This document shows, in pieces, positions 1-5,308 of a stretch of 5,308 nucleotides of DNA. The notes beneath the pieces were generated by a model that was given only the letters and a program-made list of their open reading frames with translations, was not told where the DNA came from and ran no database searches. A program made the position numbers and the translations under genes. Source of the DNA: PVC group bacterium (GTDB lineage Bacteria > Verrucomicrobiota > Kiritimatiellia > CAIKKV01 > PXCX01); contig PXCX01000331.1 in NCBI GenBank assembly GCA_003565195.1, positions 1 through 5,308 of the forward strand. Reading direction: 5' to 3'. The first letter of the stretch is position 1; the number at the start of each line of letters is the position of its first letter.

Positions 1-801
1 ATGGATCGCCGAGCCCCAGCCGCAGTGATTGACAGCGATGTCAAGCAACAGATAGCCTTGCCGCCGGTGTACGCCGTCCACCAGTTCCTGAAACTGTTGG
101 ATCGGGGTCGCGGCACGATCAAATTGGGCCAACGCCGGTTCGACGGCGCAAAAATCGGTAGTGGCATAGGGGCTGCCGTAAAGTCCCATCCGGCCATAAA
201 CCGCGGGGACCGGAAAAATCGGCATCAGCAGGAGATGCCGACATCCAAGTTTATCGAAAATGAAATCAAGTTGCCCGATCAGGTCGCGGAACGTTCCCGA
301 GGGTCCCAGCACCGTGGCTTGAGCGGCATCGACAACATGACGGTAATCGCGTTTCCGGGTGGCACGCGAAGGCCGGCGTTTGCCGAACTGGCGAACGAAG
401 GCATTATATATACCGTTGGCGCCGACAAGATGCGACGGGGAAACACTGATCGATACATTGTCGCCATCCGGCCATTGGGGATCGGCATCCGGTCCAGACT
501 GATAGAAGGCTTTTGCCTCAAAATGGCCGATCTCGGAAACGGGTATTCGGACTTCGAACTCGTCCGAACCTATCGGTATCATGGGCCAATCGTGCCAGTC
601 TCTTGCCAGCCGTGCCCGATCCATCTCCACTGTGTCAATGATTTCGCCACGTGCCGTTTTCGCCGCTCCGAGATTGGTACGCAACCAAGCCATGCCTCCG
701 GTCAGGCTGGGCACCCGCAATCTGAATTCGAGCGTATCGCCGCGGCAATGCACGAGCCGGGTTCCGGGAGCCGGTGTTTGTTCGACAACTTTATGATGCA
801 C
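1..801 (-). CDS. GH13-fold glycogen-debranching / alpha-amylase family enzyme, N-terminal part (runs off left edge)
   Basis: The minus strand is open for 267 codons from a GTG at 801 to the window edge; the C-terminal part is missing. Residues about 11-120 look like an N-terminal beta-sandwich (for example GTRLVHCRGDTLEFRLRV at 13-30). The start of the (beta/alpha)8 barrel follows: GPSGTFRDLIGQLDFI at 166-181, a YGRMGLYGSPYATTDF stretch at 202-217, and conserved GH13 region I, DIAVNH, at 254-259, followed by CGWGS. This layout matches bacterial debranching-type proteins that act on alpha-1,4/alpha-1,6 glucans such as glycogen. The catalytic nucleophile and acid/base lie beyond the window, so activity cannot be confirmed. 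GTG is chosen because an in-frame TAG lies only three codons upstream and the next ATG (residue 37) would cut into the conserved N-terminal domain. The ribosome binding site is weak (AGAGAA-like). The gene follows the aldo/keto reductase by 67 bp on the same strand. Other GH13 subfamilies remain possible. Confidence 0.8.
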   Translation of the reverse strand, partial: MHHKVVEQTPAPGTRLVHCRGDTLEFRLRVPSLTGGMAWLRTNLGAAKTARGEIIDTVEMDRARLARDWHDWPMIPIGSDEFEVRIPVSEIGHFEAKAFYQSGPDADPQWPDGDNVSISVSPSHLVGANGIYNAFVRQFGKRRPSRATRKRDYRHVVDAAQATVLGPSGTFRDLIGQLDFIFDKLGCRHLLLMPIFPVPAVYGRMGLYGSPYATTDFCAVEPALAQFDRAATPIQQFQELVDGVHRRQGYLLLDIAVNHCGWGSAIH

Positions 802-820
802 GTTCGTTCTCTAAAAGCAG

Positions 821-832
821 ACAATTTATTGT
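821..832. repeat. Short AT-rich palindrome in the reductase-GH13 gap
   Basis: ACAAT-TT-ATTGT is a perfect 5+5 inverted repeat separated by 2 bp, about 20 bp upstream of the GTG start of the GH13 gene. Its centre is too short to make a good RNA hairpin, so if it is functional it would be a protein-binding half-site pair. A chance AT-rich palindrome is equally plausible. The rest of the 67-bp gap shows no strong promoter or terminator. Confidence 0.2.
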
Positions 833-868
833 TCAATTACCGAGCATAAGGTCCGATCCGCACTATCC

Positions 869-1867
869 TCAACGTGCTCGCGATTTGCTCTGCCACATAT
901 CGAGACTCGGACCAAGCCGGGCTTTCAAGGGGTTCGATAATTCGGATAGTTTTTGGATCCATTGCGTATCCGCGGGCGGTGGCGAGGTGGCGGCCGCAGC
1001 GTTTTGCTCGACTTGTTGTGGGTTGCGCCCCCCTACCAGTACTGAGGTCACGGCAGATTGCGCCAACAACCACTGCAAGGCCAGTTCCAACGGTTTACGG
1101 TCCAAAGCATCAGCCAAGCGTACTAATTCATCGATGACATTCTGGGTCTCCGTTTCAGCACCTGAATCCGAATGCCGGGCTTGGGGCCAATGACACGAAA
1201 AATGTCGTGTTCGCGCTCGATCGGGAGGAACATCATCCAGCCGCCGGAATTTTCCGGTCAGTAATCCCTGCATCAGGGGTGAATAACACAGTAGCGAAAT
1301 ATTTTCATTCGCGCAATAAGGTTGTAGTCCATATTCAACGGCACGAAACAACAGGTTATAGGCAACTTGATCGGAAACCGGAATGAATCCGATCGAGGCC
1401 AGTTCGCTTAAACCTTTTACATCGAAATTCGATACAGCAGCAGCACGGATTTTACCTTCGTCGCGTAACGCTGCCAGCGCGGCCCATGTTTCCTCAATCG
1501 GTACGGATGGGTTGGGCCAGTGCAGTTGATAGACATCTATGTAATCGGTGCGCAAGCGACGCAAACTATTTTCGCACGCCGCCCGCAAGTCGGTCGCGGT
1601 AAAATGCGAGGGCGACACCTTGGTCGCCAGGACGATGCGATCACGGACGCCGCCCAGGGCGCGCCCGATAAGTTGTTCCGAATATCCCTTGCCGTACCCT
1701 TCAGCGGTATCGAACAGTGTAATCCCCGAGTCATACGCGGCTTGCAATGCCGCCAGTGAATCACTTTCATCTTGCGGCCCCCAGTTAAAACCGCCGACAA
1801 TGGCCCAACAGCCCATTCCCACCACGGATACGTAAATATCGGTATTTCCCAGTCTTCTCGTTTCCAT
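869..1867 (-). CDS. Aldo/keto reductase (AKR superfamily), complete
   Basis: This 332-residue cytoplasmic NAD(P)H-dependent oxidoreductase would reduce an aldehyde or ketone to an alcohol; the true substrate is unknown. The single-domain TIM barrel is intact. The AKR tetrad is visible: Asp53 and Tyr58 in FDTAEGYG, Lys83 in ATKVSP and His116 in YQLHWPNP. Further AKR marks are SNF at 146-148, QVAYNLL at 167-173, CYSPLMQGLLTGKFR at 194-208, and the cofactor-binding segment VLVGGRNPQQVEQNA at 276-290, where Arg281 is expected to contact the cofactor phosphate. The family-typical tail LGPSLDMWQSKSR is present, so the gene is not truncated. The ATG at 1867 is supported by a near-perfect AAGGAGG five bases upstream. 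It follows gpmI by 48 bp with no obvious terminator, so co-transcription is likely. Resemblance to L-glyceraldehyde-3-phosphate-reductase-like AKRs is general and does not justify a gene symbol. Confidence 0.95.
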   Translation of the reverse strand: METRRLGNTDIYVSVVGMGCWAIVGGFNWGPQDESDSLAALQAAYDSGITLFDTAEGYGKGYSEQLIGRALGGVRDRIVLATKVSPSHFTATDLRAACENSLRRLRTDYIDVYQLHWPNPSVPIEETWAALAALRDEGKIRAAAVSNFDVKGLSELASIGFIPVSDQVAYNLLFRAVEYGLQPYCANENISLLCYSPLMQGLLTGKFRRLDDVPPDRARTRHFSCHWPQARHSDSGAETETQNVIDELVRLADALDRKPLELALQWLLAQSAVTSVLVGGRNPQQVEQNAAAATSPPPADTQWIQKLSELSNPLKARLGPSLDMWQSKSRAR

Positions 1868-1872
1868 TGTAG

Positions 1873-1879
1873 CCTCCTT
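1873..1879 (-). promoter_or_regulatory. Strong Shine-Dalgarno for the aldo/keto reductase
   Basis: On the minus strand AAGGAGG sits five bases before the ATG at 1867. It is the best ribosome binding site in the window, fixes the start codon and suggests efficient translation of this gene relative to its neighbours. Confidence 0.9.
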
Positions 1880-1915
1880 GCGAACAGCTGTTTCTGATTC
1901 ATCGAAACGTCGTGA

Positions 1916-3577
1916 TCAAGCCCTTACCACGATCGACGGGTCAAAATCCGCAGGCGGTTCGTACCCCAGCAGGGTCAAACACGTGGCGGCCAGCGAACTG
2001 ATGCCCATCCGTTCGGACCCGGTGGCGAGACGCCAGGCGGCGGGATCGGCGGGCGCATAAATCATGGCCGGCACCGGATTAAGCGAATGACTGGTTCTGG
2101 CCTTGACACGACCGGTTTCCGGATCGATCTTGGGTTGGTCTTGCTTGTCTCGTTCCACCATATCGTCGGCATTCCCGTGGTCTGCCGAGACCAAAAGGAT
2201 ACCGCCCCGGCGCCGGACGGCCTCGATTACGCGGCCGAGACACAAGTCAACACAGCTTACCGCGATTTCGGCAGCTTGATAGATCCCGGTATGTCCCACC
2301 ATATCGCCGTTAGGATAATTTAAACGGATAAACGGGTATTTATTCTCGTCAATGGCCGCCGTTATTTTGTCGGTTATTTCGGCGGCTTTCATCCATGGAC
2401 GCTGCTCGTAAGGTACCCGGTCAGAAGGTATTTCAAGATATGTTTCAAGTTTTTCGTCGAATTTACCCGACCGGTTACCGTTGAAAAAGTAGGTTACGTG
2501 GCCGAACTTCTGAGTTTCGCTGACGGCGAGCTGCGGGACACCGGTTCGGGCAAGGTATTCGCCCAATGTCCGCTCAATGGTCGGTGGGGCCACCAGAAAA
2601 CGCGAAGGAATTTTGAGATCACCGTCATATTGCATCATTCCGGCAAAACAAACATCCGGTTTGCAGCCGCGATCAAATCCGTCAAAATCGTCATCCTCGA
2701 ATGCGCGCGATATTTCAATGGCCCTATCACCGCGGAAGTTAAAGAATATCACGCTGTCGCCGTCACGAATTGGGCCCAGCGGTTTGTTGTCGCGATCGAT
2801 GACAAATGCCTTCAAATCCTGATCCAAAACACCCGGTATCTCGCGACGCAACGTTTCGATCGCCTCGGTTGCCGACCCGAAATGACGGCCTTCGGCCTTG
2901 ACATGCGTTAACCATCCTCGCTTTACCATGTCCCAATCGGCATGATAACGATCCATGGTGATATGCATCCGGCCGCCGCCCGACGCGATCGCGGCATCAA
3001 ATTTACCATCCTCGTTCAACTCGCCCAGATACCGTTCAAAAGGTTCAACGTATTCCAAAGCCGAGGTCTCCCCGACATCGCGGCCGTCCAACAGGATATG
3101 GATGCGCGCGGTTTTGACACCCTCCGCCTTGGCGTGTTGGAGCATGGCTTTCAGATGGTCGATATGGCTGTGAACATAACCATCGGAAAAGAGCCCGATA
3201 AAATGAAGGGTACCATTGTTTTGCAGGCATGTCCGGGTTATCTCGCGCCAGGCACTGCCTTGGAAAAGCGAGCCCTCGGCAATCGCCTGGTTCACCAGTT
3301 TGGCGCCCTGGGCATAGACTCGACCGCAACCGATGGCGTTATGGCCGACTTCGCTGTTTCCCATTTCGTCATCGCTCGGCAAACCGACAGCCGTGCCATG
3401 CGCTTGTAAACTTGTCGCCAAAGCATGTTCGCGCAACCAATCAAGATGCGGGGTATGCGCCGACCGGACGGCATCGCCATCGGACAGCGACCCGATCCCG
3501 ATTCCGTCCATAATCAGCAGCACGACCGGCCCGTCGGGCGATCGATAAGATTGTTTTTTCAATGTTACCGGTTTCAT
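1916..3577 (-). CDS. gpmI: 2,3-bisphosphoglycerate-independent phosphoglycerate mutase (iPGM), plant-like type
   Basis: This 553-residue cytoplasmic enzyme interconverts 3- and 2-phosphoglycerate in glycolysis and gluconeogenesis, using two metal ions and a phosphoserine intermediate. All expected active-site positions are visible: Asp24 in LLIMDG, nucleophile Ser75 in DDEMGNSEVGHN, His136/His138 in YVHSH, Arg166-Asp167 in LLDGRDVG, Arg282 and Arg285 in FFNFRGDR, Lys357 in TQKFGHVTYFF, Asp425 and His429 in NGDMVGHTG, Asp466-His467 in SADHGNAD, and His497 in TSHSLNPVP. The alkaline-phosphatase-like metal domain is split around the inserted transferase domain (about 90-330), as is normal for the family. 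It is longer than the roughly 510-residue Bacillus form. Stretches such as GGGRMHITMDRY, MMQYDG and FFNGNRSG resemble plant iPGM more than the Bacillus type. The ATG at 3577 is the only reasonable start; its AGGAG is 12 bases upstream, a rather long spacer. The gene lies 81 bp after the amidase and 48 bp before the reductase. Confidence 0.97.
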   Translation of the reverse strand: MKPVTLKKQSYRSPDGPVVLLIMDGIGIGSLSDGDAVRSAHTPHLDWLREHALATSLQAHGTAVGLPSDDEMGNSEVGHNAIGCGRVYAQGAKLVNQAIAEGSLFQGSAWREITRTCLQNNGTLHFIGLFSDGYVHSHIDHLKAMLQHAKAEGVKTARIHILLDGRDVGETSALEYVEPFERYLGELNEDGKFDAAIASGGGRMHITMDRYHADWDMVKRGWLTHVKAEGRHFGSATEAIETLRREIPGVLDQDLKAFVIDRDNKPLGPIRDGDSVIFFNFRGDRAIEISRAFEDDDFDGFDRGCKPDVCFAGMMQYDGDLKIPSRFLVAPPTIERTLGEYLARTGVPQLAVSETQKFGHVTYFFNGNRSGKFDEKLETYLEIPSDRVPYEQRPWMKAAEITDKITAAIDENKYPFIRLNYPNGDMVGHTGIYQAAEIAVSCVDLCLGRVIEAVRRRGGILLVSADHGNADDMVERDKQDQPKIDPETGRVKARTSHSLNPVPAMIYAPADPAAWRLATGSERMGISSLAATCLTLLGYEPPADFDPSIVVRA

Positions 3578-3589
3578 GTTTCGCTTTGA

Positions 3590-3594
3590 CTCCT
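3590..3594 (-). promoter_or_regulatory. Ribosome binding site of gpmI with a long spacer
   Basis: The minus strand reads AAAGGAG ahead of the gpmI start, with 12 bases between AGGAG and the ATG at 3577. The usual spacing is about 5-9. No alternative in-frame start sits closer, so this is taken as the true site, possibly of reduced efficiency. Confidence 0.6.
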
Positions 3595-3612
3595 TTGGAC
3601 ATTCTAACCATT

Positions 3613-3654
3613 AAAATAATGCCGGTTGTCCGCTAGTGGACGGCTAGGTCCGGC
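3613..3654 (-). terminator. Possible intrinsic terminator or attenuator between the amidase gene and gpmI
   Basis: Starting four bases after the amidase stop codon, the minus strand can form an outer stem GCCGG/CCGGC (3650-3654 with 3621-3625). An inner GTCC/GGAC stem (3638-3641 with 3628-3631) lies inside it, and the T-rich stretch ATTATTTT (3620-3613) follows. The stem is interrupted and the T-run is broken by A, so termination is probably partial. The inner part is also a near-palindrome of 14 bp and could instead be an operator. No convincing promoter for gpmI was found downstream of it, which argues for read-through. Confidence 0.35.
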
Positions 3655-3658
3655 GTGT

Positions 3659-4657
3659 TTACTTATGACGTTCGGCAAAGCGGCGAACGGCGCGCGCTAT
3701 GGCGTCCGCCAACTGGTCGCGATATACGGCTTGCAGAAATCGTTCTTCCTCGCAGGGATTACTGACAAACCCGCATTCGACCAGAACCGCCGGGCACTCG
3801 ATTCCTTTCAATACCGCGAAACGTGCCCGTTTGAGGCCACGATCGGGTGTTTTCGCGACGGCAAGCAATTCATTTTGCAAGAGATATCCCAGCAACGTAT
3901 TGGCAGCATCAAAACCGTTACCGGCAAGCGTATTACCGTCAAAATCACCCGCTTGATTACGTGAGGTCGGCGGATAGCCCACCGCCGGCAACACAAAGGT
4001 TTCCACGCCGGAAACCGTTTTGCTGTGGGCCGCATTGATATGAATACTGATAAACAAATCGGCGCCCAGGGCATTGGCACGCTCGACGCGTTCCGACAGT
4101 CCCATCGCATAATCGCCATCCCGGGTGAGATAAACGGTAAACGGTGACGACCCCAGTTTCGTGCGGACGCGCCGCGCAATATCCAAAACAACCCGTTTTT
4201 CCTGTACATTACGACTCCCGACCGCGCCTAAATCCTCGCCACCATGGCCGGGATCAATCACGACAACCCGGGTTGGCCGATCCGGCAAGACTAGCGAGGG
4301 ACGCAACAGGGCGTCGAGTGTCGTTTCCAAATCGACCGTATCGATCCGCCAACGATCACGCGGACCACCAACCGGGCCATTCAAATGAATTAGCACACCG
4401 TTAAACGTCAACCGTCGACTGTCGGCCTCGAAAACAAGTGTTGAATAGTTGCTACGGCAAACAAACTGCTCAGCCGTGGCATGCACATGGGGGAAACCGT
4501 AGAAACGGGCAACCTCGTGCAAGGGACGCCGCATCTCGGCTTGCGGCGCCTGCGGCGAGGCGCCCGCCGTGACCATCCGGGGGAATCCCATAATTATCCA
4601 CAACGTGACCGCGATGGCCCGCCGTAGATTTTTTTTTTGTAGCCGGAATTCAATCAT
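3659..4657 (-). CDS. Secreted N-acetylmuramoyl-L-alanine amidase (Amidase_3) with an N-terminal copper-amine-oxidase-like domain
   Basis: This 332-residue zinc hydrolase cleaves the amide bond between N-acetylmuramic acid and L-alanine in peptidoglycan, acting outside the cytoplasmic membrane in cell separation or wall remodelling. A basic start (KKNLRR) and a hydrophobic stretch (residues 14-32, AIAVTLWIIMGF) ending near AGA indicate a signal peptide. Residues about 42-120 form a small domain with the pattern of copper-amine-oxidase N-terminal-like modules (LHEVARFYGF, LVFEADSRRLTFNGV, DLETTLDALLRP), probably a wall-binding or packing module. The Amidase_3 domain spans about 129-329, with zinc ligands His138 (IDPGHGGED), Glu153 (EKRVVLDIARR) and His206 (SIHINAAHS), and catalytic Glu294 (LVECGFVSN). 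The ATG at 4657 is the first start after an in-frame TAA; starting at Met23 would remove the signal peptide. No Shine-Dalgarno is visible. A run of ten A lies in codons 7-10. An amiC-like symbol is not warranted because the N-terminal domain differs from E. coli AmiC. Confidence 0.93.
   Translation of the reverse strand: MIEFRLQKKNLRRAIAVTLWIIMGFPRMVTAGASPQAPQAEMRRPLHEVARFYGFPHVHATAEQFVCRSNYSTLVFEADSRRLTFNGVLIHLNGPVGGPRDRWRIDTVDLETTLDALLRPSLVLPDRPTRVVVIDPGHGGEDLGAVGSRNVQEKRVVLDIARRVRTKLGSSPFTVYLTRDGDYAMGLSERVERANALGADLFISIHINAAHSKTVSGVETFVLPAVGYPPTSRNQAGDFDGNTLAGNGFDAANTLLGYLLQNELLAVAKTPDRGLKRARFAVLKGIECPAVLVECGFVSNPCEEERFLQAVYRDQLADAIARAVRRFAERHK
4629..4638 (-). repeat. A10 homopolymer in the amidase signal-peptide coding region
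   Basis: On the coding strand ten consecutive A form the end of codon 7 through the start of codon 10 (Gln-Lys-Lys-Asn). Runs of this length within the first codons are prone to replication or transcriptional slippage; a shift of one base would knock out the protein. It may also simply serve the basic N-region of the signal peptide. Confidence 0.8.
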
Positions 4658-4737
4658 TGTGCTATTTTACCGTGCAAAAGCAATGAATTGGGAGCGAATT
4701 GAATATTTGCAGTAATGGGAGACGTATTGTAGCCGGA
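4637..4737. repeat. Pair of 11-bp direct repeats in the divergent promoter region
   Basis: TTGTAGCCGGA occurs at 4637-4647, inside the first codons of the amidase, and again at 4727-4737, where it overlaps the -10 box of the predicted amidase promoter. The copies are 90 bp apart, start to start. An exact 11-bp match in so short a region is unlikely by chance, but no known binding site is recognised in it. Confidence 0.45.
4664..4669 (-). promoter_or_regulatory. -10-like box positioned for leaderless amidase transcription
   Basis: On the minus strand TAAAAT ends six bases before the amidase ATG, so transcription starting at the usual seventh base would begin at the A of the start codon. The amidase lacks a Shine-Dalgarno, which fits a leaderless mRNA. 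No -35 box stands at 17 bp (CCAATT-like sequence only), so this competes with the better upstream promoter at 4726-4754. Confidence 0.3.
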
Positions 4738-4754
4738 CAAGAGTGTCATGTAAA
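4726..4754 (-). promoter_or_regulatory. Sigma70-type promoter for the amidase / gpmI / reductase genes
   Basis: Reading the minus strand, TTTACA (4754-4749) is followed after exactly 17 bp by TACAAT (4731-4726); each hexamer matches five of six consensus positions. The predicted start near 4719 gives a leader of about 60 bases before the amidase ATG. The -10 box lies within one copy of the 11-bp direct repeat. No comparably good promoter was found for the plus-strand TPR gene in this region. Confidence 0.6.
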
Positions 4755-4830
4755 GAAAAAGCGAACCACGACTGACGTCCTCACCGTTTTCCCGCAGTAA
4801 ATATCCAGGCCCTAACCGAACTCATAAATC

Positions 4831-4836
4831 AAAGGA
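4831..4836 (+). promoter_or_regulatory. Ribosome binding site of the TPR protein gene
   Basis: AAAGGA stands ten bases before the ATG at 4847 and supports that start. No ATG, GTG or TTG in the same frame lies closer to it. Confidence 0.65.
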
Positions 4837-4846
4837 TACAAGCACC

Positions 4847-5308
4847 ATGGTTGAGATAACGGAAGCAACGGCCAAGCCACAGGTACGCGATTTTTTCAAC
4901 AAAGGGTTTACCGCGATTGAACGCAATAATTACGATTATGCGATCGACTTGTTACTGACGTGCGTCGAGCGGGAACCCGCATTTTTGCGTGCGCGAAAAT
5001 TTTTGCGGGCGGCATCGATTCGACGTTTTATGGAAAAAGGCGGCAATCATCAGGTGCGGCATGTCCTGGCGTTTATCGCGGGATTCCCCTTGTTTTGCAA
5101 GTATCACCTGGCAATGTATGGCAAACGCCATCTACAGGCCCTGCAATTAGCTGAACGGTTGATGGCCAACGATCCCTTGCAGCCTTTCTTCATCCGGGCG
5201 CTCGGCCGTGCCGCCGAAGCCGCCGAAATGCCGGAAATTGCCATCCAAACCCTGACCCTCGTTCGCGAACATATGCCCGATTCCTCCGCCACGCTTTATT
5301 GGCTGGGG
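4847..5308 (+). CDS. Tetratricopeptide-repeat (TPR) protein, N-terminal part (runs off right edge)
   Basis: The frame is open for 154 codons from the ATG at 4847 to the window edge; the C-terminal part is missing. Residues about 14-47 (VRDFFNKGFTAIERNNYDYA and onward, ending at EREPAF) have the spacing of a TPR helix pair: small residues at the expected positions, then AIDLLLTCVEREP. Further TPR-like pairs follow at about 84-110 (AMYGKRHLQALQLAERLMANDP) and 114-145 (FIRALGRAAEAAEMPEIAIQ). A short hydrophobic patch at 72-83 (HVLAFIAGFPLF) is too short to be called a membrane segment. There is no signal peptide, so it is probably cytoplasmic, or anchored by the unseen C-terminus. TPRs mediate protein-protein contacts; the partner is unknown. 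Similar TPR proteins occur in PVC bacteria as I recall them, with no specific function assigned. The gene is divergent from the amidase, with 189 bp between their starts. Confidence 0.8.
   Translation, partial: MVEITEATAKPQVRDFFNKGFTAIERNNYDYAIDLLLTCVEREPAFLRARKFLRAASIRRFMEKGGNHQVRHVLAFIAGFPLFCKYHLAMYGKRHLQALQLAERLMANDPLQPFFIRALGRAAEAAEMPEIAIQTLTLVREHMPDSSATLYWLG

Noticed and set aside
1..849. A 282-codon plus-strand open frame covering the whole left end
   Set aside because: The minus strand over the same bases encodes a recognisable GH13-type protein with region I and barrel motifs. The plus-strand translation has no recognisable domain, begins only because the window edge happens to be ATG, and is best explained as an antisense shadow of biased codon use.
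2942..3409. A 155-codon plus-strand open frame opposite gpmI, with others at 2498-2911 and 2087-2323
   Set aside because: All lie antisense to a fully intact iPGM, show no family resemblance and lack credible ribosome binding sites.
3601..3606. TAGAAT (minus strand) as a -10 box for a separate gpmI promoter
   Set aside because: No -35 element stands 16-18 bp upstream, and the predicted transcript start would fall on the gpmI Shine-Dalgarno.
4649..4704. Inverted repeat ATTCAAT / ATTGAAT flanking the amidase start
   Set aside because: Only seven AT-rich bases with a 42-base gap; this is readily expected by chance and gives no stable hairpin.
4772..4804. CTGACG with TAAATA as a promoter for the TPR gene
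   Set aside because: The spacing is about 20 bp and both hexamers are weak; other combinations in the region are no better, so no plus-strand promoter is called.
1..5308. Search for a defence island, CRISPR array, toxin-antitoxin pair, transposon ends or tRNA
   Set aside because: No regularly spaced repeats, transposase, small paired genes or cloverleaf-like sequences were seen; the genes present are housekeeping or metabolic.

Overview
The window is ordinary chromosomal bacterial sequence of moderate GC with tightly packed genes. I see no mobile element, CRISPR array, rRNA or tRNA. Four genes lie on the minus strand and one divergent gene on the plus strand; the outermost gene at each end is cut by the window edge. 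The PVC superphylum (Verrucomicrobiota / Lentisphaerota / Kiritimatiellota) is my best guess for the source. It rests on remembered resemblance of the amidase, the debranching-type GH13 protein and the TPR protein to PVC homologues, so it is inference and not proven by the sequence.

Layout in the direction of minus-strand transcription, from right to left. At 4657-3659 is a secreted N-acetylmuramoyl-L-alanine amidase (Amidase_3) with a signal peptide and an N-terminal copper-amine-oxidase-like domain. A small hairpin followed by an AT-rich stretch comes next. At 3577-1916 is a complete cofactor-independent phosphoglycerate mutase (gpmI) of the long, plant-like type. At 1867-869 is a complete aldo/keto reductase with an intact catalytic tetrad and an excellent ribosome binding site. 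From 801 to the left edge is the N-terminal 267 residues of a GH13-fold, glycogen-debranching-type enzyme. The gaps are 81, 48 and 67 bp. The last three genes could be one central-carbohydrate transcription unit: glycogen or glucan breakdown, lower glycolysis and an NAD(P)H-dependent carbonyl reductase. The amidase may contribute read-through or be partly separated by the hairpin.

The 189-bp divergent region (4658-4846) carries a good sigma70-like promoter for the minus-strand genes, TTTACA-17-TACAAT. It also holds a second -10-like box placed for leaderless initiation of the amidase, and an 11-bp direct repeat that overlaps the promoter. On the plus strand from 4847 to the right edge is the N-terminal part of a TPR protein of unknown specific role.

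I did not find a convincing new biological system. The items most worth checking are the plant-type iPGM, the A10 homopolymer at the start of the amidase gene, the architecture of the divergent promoter region, and the grouping of an orphan aldo/keto reductase with glycogen and glycolytic enzymes.
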